Source of the DNA: Steromphala cineraria
Lineage: Eukaryota > Mollusca > Gastropoda > Trochida > Trochidae
Direction: 5' to 3'
NCBI GenBank assembly: GCA_916613615.1
Contig: OU744726.1
Span: 58,296,987-58,360,986, forward strand
Length of the DNA stretch: 64,000 nucleotides
Part shown: one piece after another, positions 32,385 to 44,059 of the stretch
How the letters are laid out: the number at the start of each line of letters is the position of its first letter
How positions within the stretch are numbered: position 1 is the stretch's first letter
Made by a program: the position numbers and the translations under genes
Notes under the pieces: generated by a model
Database searches by the model: none
What the model was told of the DNA's origin: nothing
Seen by the model: the letters and a program-made list of their open reading frames with translations, nothing else

Positions 32385-34570
32385 AGTTGAACTTGTTGAT
32401 CAAACACTTCTCCTTCCTTTAGATAAGCCATTAACTTTGACAGTGTCCAATTAATGTCTTTGTGCAGTTTTCTTTAAATTTGATCTTTGATACTTTTGTG
32501 ATTTTGAAGGTTCATACTGCTTTAGCGATAGATTTTTGCTATGGGGTTATTTACTAAAAATTCATCAATTCACTCCAGAGAATGATAATAATCACATTGC
32601 AGCCAAAAATATTGACTTTCATTTTCAATTTAAAGGTAACTTGGATTTTGACTAAAAAATACCAAGTTTTTGTAAAACAAGTAATTCAGTGACAGTGAAT
32701 CGTAAACCGTATGAATTTTTAGTTTCCACACTTGTAGATGACCATTCTATTAAAACATCCTTATTGTTTGCCTGTACATTTGTTTTGTTTATTATTAGCA
32801 GTGTTTTTCTGTTTGAAAAAGTGGGGGTGCTTAATTAAGTTCTTTGTGTATATATGATTATGTCACATAATGGCTCGATCTTGGTTCATGAAACAATCAT
32901 TTGTTTACACAAACAATGAAAGTTAATCATTTAATTATGGCGATTTGAATGAACAAAGAACTCTGCCTTTAATTTCACAAACATAACACCTGTAGTCATC
33001 TTCTTTGATGAAATAGTGATAAAAGTAGGAGAGATAATCCATTAAAAAAGACGGCCAATATCCATAACAGCTTTGAAATCGTTCGCTGTCGCCTCTCTTC
33101 CAGCGCCTTATTTTGCCCATGAGTGTAAATCATAATATGTATAGTCCATAGTCATGTGTTAAACAAGTGTATATTTCACTAGCCAAGGTTGTTACTTAGA
33201 TAAAGCATAACGTACACTTTACTTTTGTCACTCTCCAAGGTTGTTACTCAGGTAAAGCATAACATACATGTTACTTGTCGATGGAAACAATGTGTTAAAC
33301 AAGTGTATTTGTCACTCTCCAAGGTTGTTACTTAGGTAAAGCAAAATATACACGTTACTTGTCAATGAAAACACTGTGTTAAACAAGTGTATTTGTCACT
33401 CTCCAAGTGTATTTGTCACTCACTAGCCAAGCTTGTTATTTAGGTAAAGCATAACATGCACGTTACTTGTAAACGGAACACTGTGTTAAACAAGTGTATT
33501 TGTCACTCTCCAAGGTTGTTACTTAGGTAAAGCATAACATGCACGTTACTTGTTAATGGAAACAATGTGTTAAACAAGTGTCATTGTTTCTCGCCAAGGT
33601 TGTTGTGAAGGTAGAGACTAAAGTACATCCACTTCTGACTTTGAAATATAGGCGAAATGCAATACAATGTGTTGCACAAGAAATTACAACTTCAAAAACA
33701 TATGCATTTTTTTATGCAAACAATACAAACTTCGCCAAAGAATAAGATATATTTTTACAATTAAAACTACATGTTTATGTAAAGTTGGGTTTAGAAGAAT
33801 GAATATGACAAAATGTTGTTATCTTTTCTGTTAACTACTTTTTGTAAGTGGCCAACCTTTGGAAAGTGTCACTGCAGAGGGCGGAGTAAAAATTGTTCCG
33901 TCTCTGAAAAAATGATTTCTACAAAATTATCATTATATCAAAATGAAAAATGAGCATCCGACAAATTGCTGTTTCATAGTTCACTGCACACCTTGACTTG
34001 CTCTCCTCGAAGTTTTGTTCAGAACGAAATATTATAAACTTCAGTCTGGGTGTTATATGATTTTGCATTAAAATTTCAATTTTGATTCTTGCTTTGCAAC
34101 TTAATCTTTACTTTAATTTCCAAGTCAGAATCTATAAGAAAAGAGGTTCATAATGAGTTCGTCTAGACGGTTATGAAACTTGTTTGAAACTTGTTAGTTA
34201 AACTTACTGCGCAGTTTGAAACAGGTTAAAACCGTGTAGGTAAACATATTATGAAATTCCTTTCTTAAATGGAAGCCGTGTTAAGCTTGTGACCTGCGCA
34301 GGTTGAAAAAGATATATGCATCACTTTTCAATGGAAGCTCTGAAGTGTGCAGTTACAACAGCGTCCTGTTTTCTAGTGAGTGTTTTGTATTTCAATGTCA
34401 TAGAACGTATCACGAGTGAATATTCTATACTGACGTAACTGGTTGGTTGCCAATTCCATCTGTACTTAAGGATTGTTGGTAAACGTGTCACACACATCTC
34501 CTTCCATAGAATATTAGGAATCATTCTATGGTAAGTGTTTAGTTTTAAAACATTGTAACTCTTATAGGGT
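32385..34570. repeat. Segmental duplication, right copy
   Basis: Colinear with 28310-29640 but longer, because it contains the 84-bp minisatellite and further insertions. The core near 34290-34540 is nearly identical to 29350-29610, while flanking parts are only patchily alignable. Confidence 0.75.
33155..33607. repeat. 84-bp minisatellite, about five copies
   Basis: Tandem units of about 84 bp share GTGTTAAACAAGTGTATTTG, TCACTCTCCAAGGTTGTTAC, TTAGGTAAAGCATAACAT and ACGTTACTTGT. One internal partial duplication occurs near 33398-33420. It is present only in the right copy of the segmental duplication. Confidence 0.9.
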
Positions 34571-37500
34571 AGAACATTTAAGATAAATAGATAGTCCTTG
34601 TTTTTGATTATTTTCAAAACGAATTGATACATGTTATTAAATCCCGAGGGTTTTTGATGTTAATGCATAACATAAGAAGACAGAATTCCCCGAATACAAT
34701 AAACCCATGATTTCTTTCACCTGATGGATCATAATAAATATACTAAGGAAAACGGAAATTAAGATAACTAATCACGTGAATGGTAAGTTACTACAATAGA
34801 TATATGATAATGCTTATTCCTCTTGGAACTGTATGAATTAATGCATTACATCATGAAACCTATAACTGCTATTGATATAGAAATGTTCTGATCTCTGAAA
34901 TACTAGCAAAACTTAGACACAAAGAATGTAATACTTGCACATTTTGCAAAGCAGGGAAAGAGGCGTAGAAAGACAAGGATGAACGGTTATTTGAAGAAAA
35001 CACAGATACTCTTTCTTACCAAAATATTGTTCTGTGATACTGCAAGAAACTGACTGACTGAAACTGAATGCTGATTTTGTTAATAATCGTTGTAAGCTAT
35101 AATTTATTAAAACAACAGGAGATGGTCTCAAATTTTAAACGTGTCAGGGAAGATGTTAAAACTGCATATTTTGTTGAACTTTAACCTTTCTCCAACTGAA
35201 AACAGCTCTGACAACTTTGACACTTTTCTGAATTCATGGATTGTCTTTTTCACTTCGAAGTACTTTCAGACGTATATTTGTAAATTGTTGTTTGTGTATC
35301 ATTATAATATACTACTCAAACAAAGAGCTGAAATAGATTTAATCATTTATTATTAGGGATGTTTAGGAGTTTCGAAAGCAATTTGAAAATGTATTGGTAA
35401 ATGAAAGTTGAGTCCTGACAGAGTAGATGGCTTGTGTCAAAGGGTCAAGGTCACTTAGCAGTCAATATCTTGAACTACCTCAAATAGGGAAATTTTTAGT
35501 TTAACATTCTCTTCCCGTGGACTAGAAAAAAGTCCTGCTTGAATGTCTTTAAATGGTCTGATATGAAACCTCCCAAGCATGTTTCATAAGTAACCAAGAC
35601 AATCAAGTCCCAGATGATCGTAGTCATCAAAACTCTTCATTACCCAGGATAACTAAGTGTTAATCATGGATTCTGAAACCAGTGCCAAAACCCTCTTAAT
35701 GTACCCAGAAACACATCGGATATTGTTGAAATTCTTGGCTGTCCTAACAGCTCTCGAAATGGTTCATGGCATTGTTCTGTTCAACTTTAGTTTGTGGAGC
35801 CGTGACTTCACTTCAAAATTGATTTTCAAACAACGAGAATCCCTGGTTATGATTACAAATGTTATTTTGAATTTCAATGCAACAGAAAACGCTTTTATCC
35901 TTTTATTGTATCCTTGAAACACTTTCATTAGTCAGATGGTTTAAATGTTGATTTTCCATGTCCACTTTTAAATGCTCTTAAGTTGTAATTTGATTTTAAA
36001 ATTGTTATTTCATGAATATTCAAATGTCTAATATTGTCAATAATTTAAAAGATAATTATTTTTCAATTAAAATATGAATATATATCTAACTATCTTTATT
36101 CGGAATTTATAATATATAATATTTAACTGTTTTACCCAACATACGATTTTCGTAAATGTGGTATTTTCAGTTTATAAATGATACATTTCAGTTATGTCAT
36201 GGTAGTATATGGTAGTATATTGTAGTATATGGACCTTGTCCTTTACACATTCCATTGTACGAGATTCACGGTTCAATGTTCTAGTTACTTGATTTTGACT
36301 TCGATCAAAATGCATGAAGCAAACTGCACGTTCAAATCAGATACGATTTCTACAATATATTCCCATGATGAAATATGTAAAAGAAAACTAGAGTAACCGA
36401 TTTGGTTACTAAAGACTACTACAAAGAATTCATGTGATACAATAATTATTCAGCTACAGTTTGCTTTATCAATCGGATTTTTATAACAACGTACTCACAT
36501 GAAATAAAATAAAAGAACGACTTTACCTTTTCCCTCGGAGTAACTCATGAGCATGAGCTAAAATTGTGTTTGTAATCATCGTTTTTACGACTAAATATAT
36601 GTAAGGAACACCTTTCTGGCATCTAATATACTGTTTCTTGAGTAGATAGACGGATCAAAACTTAAAATAAAGCTTTGATAGTTTAACTTAAAATGTCCAA
36701 CAATTGATTAAGATATGATTAAGGATGAGTAAAGATTTATGTAACCAACATATGACACAATAACAAACTGTTTTTGAACTTTTTTCCCAAACAGTATTTG
36801 ATTTTAACTTGTACAACTGCGAATTGTAACTTGTTCTATTTCATTAACCACATAAATTAAATTAAATTAATTAAATTCTAAAAAATAATCCATTTTCTAG
36901 GCATTTTAGTTTTAAAAGCGTATTTATTATATAATTAGCAATGAACTATAGAGTTATACAGTGAAAATATAATCCATATTTTAAGAAAAGCAGTAGAAAA
37001 TCATATTTAACTGCAGTTAAAATATAATCCATATTTTCACTGCGGTGAGAAAAGTAGGACCGCACATATTACCTCCCTTTGAAACACCTTTATCTCTCTT
37101 TGAGGAAATAGAACGCTTGCCTCGCGTCACGGCGTTGGTTAGGATTGAAGAAAAACGACTCTTTACAATGTTTTCGGTATGTGACTGTTTTCAGTTTGGA
37201 GTGCCAATGTATCCTTCGATATAAAAAAGCTGTAGTTAATAGTTGTTCACTTTATCGCAAAATAAATTTACGAAGCAAGCGATCTGTAAAACCAACAAAG
37301 CGCTTTCCTCACTGTATCCATTCGCATCGAAACTGACTTTCCAAAATAGATAAGGAGCCTTTGCTTCACCTAGTTATAACAAAAAACATAATGTGGATCT
37401 GATATCATTTAACATTCACACATATATTTTTCAAAAAGCTATTTCAGATGAAATATCGAGTTATTTCTATCGAACTCTTTTTTACCGAGAAAAGATAAAT

Positions 37501-37601
37501 TGAGTTGCTAGACTGTCATTCATCACAAGAACAAAACTTTGCCTGCCGATGTCTGACAACTCTGTTTTATGATCTTAAAATTATATAATAAATAAACTAA
37601 T
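34571..37601. other. AT-rich spacer
   Basis: About 3 kb without supported genes. Notable only are a short GGTAGTATAT repeat near 36203-36232 and a doubled ATATAATCCATATTTT block near 36968 and 37023. An 86-codon frame at 35657-35917 has no recognisable features. Confidence 0.4.
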
Positions 37602-37744
37602 TCATTGTTTTTGCAGAATATCATTTCTATCTCATCTCGTGAAGTGAGAAAGTGTCAATTTCACTCGTGGCTGCGCCACTCGTGGAAATATCACCTTCTC
37701 CATCCACTCCATGAGATAGAAATGATATTCGGCAAAAACAATGA
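37602..37744. repeat. 143-bp palindrome with CG-rich centre
   Basis: Outer arms 37602-37635 and 37711-37744 (TCATTGTTTTTGCAGAATAT against its complement) are almost perfect. The inner part is a less exact inverted repeat around GTGGCTGCGCCAC, with CACTCGTGG repeated on both sides of the centre. Confidence 0.9.
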
Positions 37745-39169
37745 AATAGTCTCTATTTCGTTAACTTATACCTAAATTTGGCCATACTTGATACTCTTGT
37801 TTTGTTAAAGATTATCTAATGTATTATTATATTATATTTATCCTGAGACCTTTTAAATCGGCTTTAAAATATTCTGTGTTAATTCAAATTTCACAATTTA
37901 GGGCTAGACAGATTCGGATGTCAATGACACTGACCCTGACAACAAAAATTGTTGAACATTTAAATAATTATTGACAATATTAAAGAAAAAAAATTTGTCA
38001 TGTTAAATAAACGTGATGGGGTTACTACTCTTGGGGGTCAAATGTGGCATTTAATTATTTTGAATAGTCATGAATGATAGACTATTGATAGAGAACAACG
38101 AAGACTTTGAAGAATCAACAGTATTTTTATGATGAGTAGAAAAACTTTTATAAGACCCTAACCCAAAACATCGATGAAATATAAATTTATTTATTTTTTT
38201 TCGAGGGTGGGTGTCTTTGAAATCGAATATCTATTTAACGAAATTTGTTTTGAAAATTGAAATTGCATGTTATTATTCAAACTTTGTTCTAACAACAAGC
38301 CAAGTTTGGTTAATTTTGGTTGATTATTAAAAAATGACTGATTATGCGTAACTAAAACAACTTAAACCAACCCCAAGAGTCCATGAATAAGTTGCATTAA
38401 TTCGGATGTTTTATTTATTTCAGATTTTATCTAGTTTTATCTTGTTTGTTTGATATTTGTTTTACACTCAGCCATTCCCGGAAAAGGGTCCTAGTTTCCC
38501 ATTTGGTGAGGAAAAAATAAATGACCAGCGTTTTTTTCGATGGAAGGATATCTTGAGCAACTGCTCCTAAACGTTTACGCACATGATATACTCAACTCAA
38601 AAAGAAACACGACAACCAATACTTATAATATAATCTCTTCTCATAATTGATAAGTATTGGTTGACGATCAGTGAATTTTGCAATTGACAAGTGGAAAGAT
38701 TGTTAAAACTCCAAACTTCGTTGATTAATTATGCCGAAATAATGTCATCAAAACTCCATTTAAACAATCGTAGTGTTTACAACCTTAAATGATTCAAAAT
38801 CTTGGTTGATTGTCACATTACTTTTAGAGTTGAGTATATTTGTGTTTTATAAGAAATTGATCATATACAATGACAACCAATCACCATGCGTTATGGAGGT
38901 CAGAGTTTACTATACGTATAAGCTCTATTATAATAAGAAGGACTTTCTTATTATGTTATCTGTTTCATCTTGACTTATAATTCAGAAATGAAATCTTGTA
39001 AACAGCATTATTTTTTCTTGTTTTATATGAACAGAAGAATTAAAGACGAGAAAAAAGAAGATTTAAACCAAAAACATACTGAAATTAGATAAGCGTTTGC
39101 GGGACACAGCAAAAGCAGAGCAGTCCCGAAACTTGGGGTTTCGCCTTACCCTGTTCAGCCTTTTACAGG
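37745..39169. other. AT-rich spacer
   Basis: No gene seen. A small inverted repeat (CAACCAATACTTA at about 38613 and TAAGTATTGGTTG at about 38651) flanks an AT-rich loop. Confidence 0.4.
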
Positions 39170-39760
39170 TCTAAACAAATTGGGCATTTTCTCATGACCT
39201 TGACCTTTGACACTCAAGATCACACAATCAATTAACACAAATCATTAAGTAGAACATTAATGTAATGAATCAAAGTGTTAAAAGTTAAAATAATCCATTT
39301 TCTCCATATATGTTGACCTTGCTGTGACCTTGACTTGACTTCTCAAGAGATAATATATACAAAATCTGAACCTCCTTTCTCAAAAACTTTTCAAGTAATC
39401 GTGTTTACAAGGAATTTTGTAGTTATATTATAACTTGTGACCTTGACCTTTAACCTTGAAAGTAAACATGTCATAATGAAGTGTTAACATTTAGACATGT
39501 TACTGAAGTCTAAAAAGCTAAATAGATTAAAATGAGGTGCACATTGCAGTAACTCATATCTAATGACCTGGACCTTTAACCTTCAAAGTAACAAAATCAC
39601 TTTTTTTTAGTATAACAATCATGTATTGATTAAAAGTGTTCATAGTTAAAACGAATCATTTTCGCTAAACCATACTAAAGTCATGACGTTGCTGTGACAA
39701 ACCTTTTCAAAATCTTTTACTTTTTCAAGGATGATATACACTTAGAGCTTCATAGCACAA
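39170..39760. repeat. Degenerate TGACCTTGACCTTT repeats
   Basis: TGACCTTGACC(T)TT recurs irregularly (near 39197, 39312-39332 and 39440) with related copies near 39564 and 39683, separated by AT-rich spacers with other partly repeated phrases such as AAAACTTTTCAAG. This is an old, decayed tandem array upstream of the first TRIM copy. TGACCTTGA also matches the extended nuclear-receptor half-site, which may be chance. Confidence 0.6.
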
Positions 39761-39782
39761 AAACTTTTCAAGAAATTTTGTA

Positions 39783-39955
39783 ATGACTATATCCCATCAC
39801 CATCCCACCATCCAGCACTTTACCCCCTCCCCCCCCCCCCCCCCCCATCCCCCCGTCCTTCATCAATACCATCCTTCCTACCACAACAACTTTCGTCAAA
39901 CTTACACGAATCAACACCAATCACACCCTCAAATTAATCCTTTTTCTGATTCCAG
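39783..39955. other. C-rich leader upstream of TRIM copy 1
   Basis: Homologous to 57355-57501. It holds CATC/CCACC low-complexity sequence and a long C homopolymer near 39828-39846. It ends with TTTTTCTGATTCCAG directly before the ATG, which looks like a splice acceptor, so an upstream non-coding exon is likely. Confidence 0.6.
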
Positions 39956-40253
39956 ATGGACGACGCACTTTCAAAACTAAACGAAAACTTCCTCTCATGC
40001 AACATCTGCACAGAGATATTCAAAGACCCCTGCACCATCGGGTGTCAACATACTTTCTGTAAGGTATGTTAAACTCGATACACAAAGGCTCGCAGGGAGG
40101 CCATCAGTGCTAAATCTATCGTGTGTCCAAACTGCCGTCAGATGACCAAAGTTCCTCGACCTCAAGAACCAGTGGATCAATGGTCTCAACAGTTTAAGCC
40201 AAGTTTCCTCATACAAGGTCTTCTTGACACTTTCACGTCCCAGGGGAGTTCAG
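39956..40253 (+). pseudogene. TRIM copy 1, exon 1 (RING) with nonsense codon
   Basis: Reads MDDALSKLNENFLSCNICTE, then FKDPCTIGCQHTFCKVC, and at codon 39 a TAA (40070-40072) where copy 2 has Leu. Past the stop the frame stays open through CPNCRQMTKVPRPQEPVDQW to the donor GTAATA at 40254, leaving in phase 1. All eight RING zinc ligands are still encoded (C15, C18, C30, H32, C35, C38, C57, C60), so the lesion looks recent. Without readthrough, RNA editing or sequencing error this copy cannot make a RING-containing E3 ligase from this start. It is the direct paralogue of 57502-57799. Confidence 0.9.
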
Positions 40254-40569
40254 GTAATAATCTTGTTAGTTCATATATTTAGATGCCATATATAAGGCAA
40301 TAGTTTTAAAAGAATGAATTTCATACACTCACCTGACAGGTTAGGTTTTACAATATTTTGACTTAAAGAATTCAAGTGAAAATTATTTAGTATCAAGGAG
40401 TTCAGGCAATTATGGTGTTTGTTAATATATTTATATTTGTATTCAAAGGAATAGTTTCAAATAAAGTTAATCCCCTACACCAACTTGACTTTGTATCATC
40501 TACATGGTTTTCACTTTAAGCCTTCAAATGTCCTGCATCTGTTGTACTTAATAATGTTTACATTTTCAG
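40254..40569 (+). other. TRIM copy 1 intron
   Basis: A 316-bp intron, GT-AG, with a pyrimidine-rich end. The last 85 bases are open in the frame of exon 2 and begin with an ATG at 40485, encoding a hydrophobic stretch (VLHLLYLIMFTFS). The equivalent intron in copy 2 carries an extra retroposon. Confidence 0.85.
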
Positions 40570-42194
40570 GTCCTTTGGAAAACTGTTGCTTCCCCTGTCA
40601 GCAGATTGGGAAGACAACACAGGCCAAATCATTTTGTGAAGATTGCAACATCCTGTTGTGTGAAGCCTGTGCTGCAATACATCAAGCCACTCCTGCATTA
40701 TCAGGTCACGTGATTTCACCTCTAGGGGCTGGATCAACTCCACAAATCAAGAAACCCAAAGTCATGTGCACGGAACATAACTGTGTGGTTGAATTTTGCT
40801 GCAAAGATTGTCAGAAAGCTGTTTGCCACAAATGCTGTATCGTCTACCACAGGAAATGTCACTCTGTTGTCACACTTGAATCAATGATTCCAGAAATGAA
40901 ACGGGTACTACAGCAGAATAGTGATCAAATCAACTCTCATATACAACAGGCTGGAAACACTTTGAAGGGTAGGAGATCACTAGTGGAGGAAATCACCCAA
41001 CACAAATCTTCCCTGCAGTCAGAGATCAGAAGAGTCAGTCAGCAGGCTGTGGATCTGATCAGAAGAAAGGAGAAGAAACTCCTGGATGAACTTGAAACAC
41101 TCACTGAGAAGCAGACTGGACAACTGAGAATTCAGATAAAGTCTAGAGAAATTGACCTGCAAACACATCAACAATATACGGAATTCATCAAACAGGTCCT
41201 GCAGTCTAACAGTCCTATGGATATGTTTGATATGTACGTGTTGGGTCAATCAGGGGAAATAACTGCTGAATTACAGGGACATGAAACACAAGAAGGTCAA
41301 GCAAAAAAGGTTTTGTTTGAAAAAAATCTGGATGTGGATCAACTTTACAAGACTTTTCAACTTGGTCAATTGAAATATGTGGAGGACAAAGCAAATCTCC
41401 AGAATGCACCTAAACTTCTCGCTACAGTCAATACTGGAACAAAGGGCGATAAACTTCATCAACAGCTGACTGACATTGCAGTTTTTAATATAGGTGGAAT
41501 AGACACATTTGTTTTTACCGACTATAACAATGATAGTGTAAAGTCCTGTTACACAAAAAGAGGCAAACCTCGCTGCACATCTCTCAAACTTCCTGACCGC
41601 CCAAACAGATTAACAAAGATAGGCCAGGACAGAGTAGCAGTATCACACATCTCACACAACAGTATTAAACTGATCAAGCTGACCCCTGACCCAGTCCTGG
41701 TTTCCTCAATCAAAACAAAGAAGAAGTACAGATGTCTTACTGGTCTCAGTGACAATACTCTGGCTGCAGGTTGTGATGACCCTCCAAATATTGACGTCCT
41801 GGATCTGTCAGGGAGAGTCCTGAGATCTGTGATCACACCCAGCACTGGTCAGCAGCTGATACAGGAACCATGGTGCATGTGTACAACACGTCAGGGTCAC
41901 ATTGTAGTGACAGATGGAAGATCAGGTTCTGTCTACTGTGTAACACAGCAAGGTGAGGTTGTGTACACATACAAGCTGGGAGGTGCAGGTGTAACAACAA
42001 CAGACACTGGATCTGTTATTGTGGCTGATTGGAGAAACAACAAGATCGTCCAGGTGACAGAGAGAGGGGAGTATGTGAGAGATCTGCTGACTAGACAAGA
42101 TGGGATTGATACACCACTGGGAGTATGTGTAAAGAGGAACAAGCTGTATGTTACAGAAGCAGAAGAAGAACATATAAAAATATTTCAATTGTAA
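40570..42194 (+). CDS. TRIM copy 1, exon 2 (B-boxes, coiled coil, propeller)
   Basis: After a TTACATTTTCAG acceptor, an open frame of 541 codons ends in TAA at 42192-42194. It encodes B-box 1 (CCFPCQQIGK...CEDCNILLCEACAAIH), B-box 2 (CTEHNCVVEFCCKDCQ...CHKCCIVYHRKCH), a coiled coil of about 130 residues rich in Gln, Lys and Glu, and a C-terminal six-bladed NHL-like propeller (GVTTTDTGSVIVADWRNNKI; PLGVCVKRNKLYVTE). In the family the coiled coil dimerises and the propeller binds target protein or RNA. The exon is undamaged, whereas exon 1 has a stop. Compared with copy 2 it has about a dozen extra residues before the propeller and two more near its end. A RING-less product starting at the intronic ATG is possible but unproven. 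Confidence 0.92.
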
Positions 42195-43071
42195 GTCTAT
42201 GATCGAACATTTTATATGTTTTATCGATGTTGAAATAATGTTCAGGTAAACAGTTTTTCAGATAGAATTACAAACCACGAATCATTTGCTAATGTTATTG
42301 CATGATGAAAAACCTTATGTTTACTATGTTTCCTATTTCTAATATGTTATGCATGAGCACATTTGATCTTATTCTCATCATCTAAAGTGTATGAACGTTG
42401 AAAGTATTAGATATCATTGAATGATACGAAGCAAATATTGCACATATATAGCATTTAATATCCAAGCAGCGATGTAATAAGTGTCTATAAAGTGACATTT
42501 TTCTCGAGGAAGAGAGATATATATACTGACAGGAGTGTTTTTATAACAATATGACAGCAAGCAAGTATGTTTAATTTCCTTATAAACCCAAAAGCCAGAA
42601 TGTGAAACTTCCGATGAATTAAACATTTCATCAAAGGTGAGGGTTTGTTATTATTTCTATCATTTGGTCGCAATTAGCACATTAAAAAGACGATTAAGCG
42701 CCAATATCATACATCAAACCATAAAATCAAAATCGGTATAAAATCATTTATCTCTTAATGTTAAGGAATATAAATTGAAGCAAAATTAGGATTCTTTGTT
42801 TTTCGCAATCAGGGCGTTTGTGTCAACACCAGCCAGATGAATTGACAGCTGATATGACTTTGCACGTGCTGCACGAATTTAGCGTGCTACCCGCAGGCCT
42901 TGGCGTGCTCAAGGGATAATTTTAGTTGCTGATGACTTACAATGTTGCGCTTATTCAAACAACAAATTCACTATTGAGTTTTTGTCTATCTCCCTTAAAA
43001 AAAGAAATTTTATTTAATGAATGAATGGTTTATATTACTCTCAACTGAATACTTCGGACATATGAAAGTCA
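42195..43071 (+). other. 3' flank of TRIM copy 1
   Basis: Alignable with the 3' flank of copy 2 (59966-60140, then patches to about 60800): shared blocks TTTCAGATAGA, TTACAAACCA, GATGAAAAACCTTATGTT and GACTTTGCACGTGC. It probably contains the 3' UTR. I could not place a polyadenylation signal with confidence. GTAAGT overlaps the stop codon in both copies and could act as a donor. Confidence 0.6.
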
Positions 43072-43080
43072 GGCTTTGAA

Positions 43081-43590
43081 CATCCTGTCTCAGGGTAAAA
43101 CGTATACGCTGACACTACTTTCATGCCCTGGGTGAAGACCCCACTGAAACCTGCGCGTTGTGACCTCTGATCCAGCCAATGATATAGTTTTATCGACATG
43201 TTTTGCAATAAAATTTCAGCCAATCACGGACTGCCTTTGAAACAACAATTGACTTACAGTTTTTGCAACAATATGATCTAGCTGCTTCAAATGATATTCA
43301 CATTTTATTAAAATTTTGACAAATTTTAATTCGTTGACAAAAAATTGTAAAAATGATTGTCGTAGTTGATATGTCGTTTATATTAGCTTCAGTGTTGTCT
43401 TGAGTCATAAATGATCATTTGTTTTAAAGTTAAACAAAGCACAAAGGCGTCCCTTTCAGACGCTGTCATTGGTTGAGTATTATTAGATAGTTCATAGGTC
43501 AAAGGTCACAACGCGCAGGTTGCAGTGGAGTCTTCACCCAGGATATGTAAGTGGAGCGTCAGCGTATACGTTTTACCCTGAGACAGGATG
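43081..43590. mobile_element. Non-autonomous element with about 92-bp TIRs and 9-bp TSD
   Basis: A 510-bp element whose ends start CATCCTGTCTCAGGGTAAAA and stay inverted-complementary for about 92 bp, with a few mismatches. GGCTTTGAA flanks it on both sides (43072-43080 and 43591-43599). Long TIRs and a 9-bp duplication suggest a Mutator-like (MULE) element; 8-bp hAT-like duplication cannot be excluded. The paralogous site near 61282 (GCTTTTGAATTGACATG) is empty. Confidence 0.88.
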
Positions 43591-43599
43591 GGCTTTGAA

Positions 43600-44059
43600 T
43601 TGACATATTTTCACTAATGGACTCGCCAGCTTTGTCAATAGCCACGACTTTGCACGTGTCGCATGTAAACCCCCTGCCAGGTTGAAGCAATTGATTTGTG
43701 TACTAGCGGAGTAACCTTTAATCACATTGTTATTCTGCTAATGATATTTTTGCTAGGGTTTATCACACTGCAGGTTATTGCAGATCATGTAATGTTTTCT
43801 TTTAATAACATATTTTAGTTTGATACCTGAGCATCTTGATAAATATATGTACTTGTATAAAGTTATTTTGACGTGTTTTATCATTATTGTTTTGTTTATT
43901 TGAACTGTACATGTATGTATCTATTGTTTATCATTTGGTCATATTTCTTGTATTTATAATATGTTTTTCCTCTTACTTTGTTGATATTAAGCAAATCGAG
44001 CACACAATTAAATGTTGATAAATGTTTGGGATGATTTACAAACAAAATTTAGAAGAAGA
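43600..44059. other. Duplicated TRIM 3' flank, continued
   Basis: 43600-43740 aligns with 61285-61430 (CTTTGTCAATAGCCACGACT, GCGGAGTAA). Homology then fades into AT-rich sequence. Confidence 0.5.

Noticed and set aside
35657..35917. An 86-codon gene
   Set aside because: No motif, no splice context, and composition like the surrounding AT-rich DNA.
41549..42188. Minus-strand open frames opposite the TRIM exons
   Set aside because: They are shadows of the propeller coding sequence, as are those at 59347-59944.
42181..42205. GTAAGT at the TRIM stop codon as evidence for further coding exons
   Set aside because: It is conserved in both copies, but the propeller is already complete at the stop and no downstream coding exon is visible.
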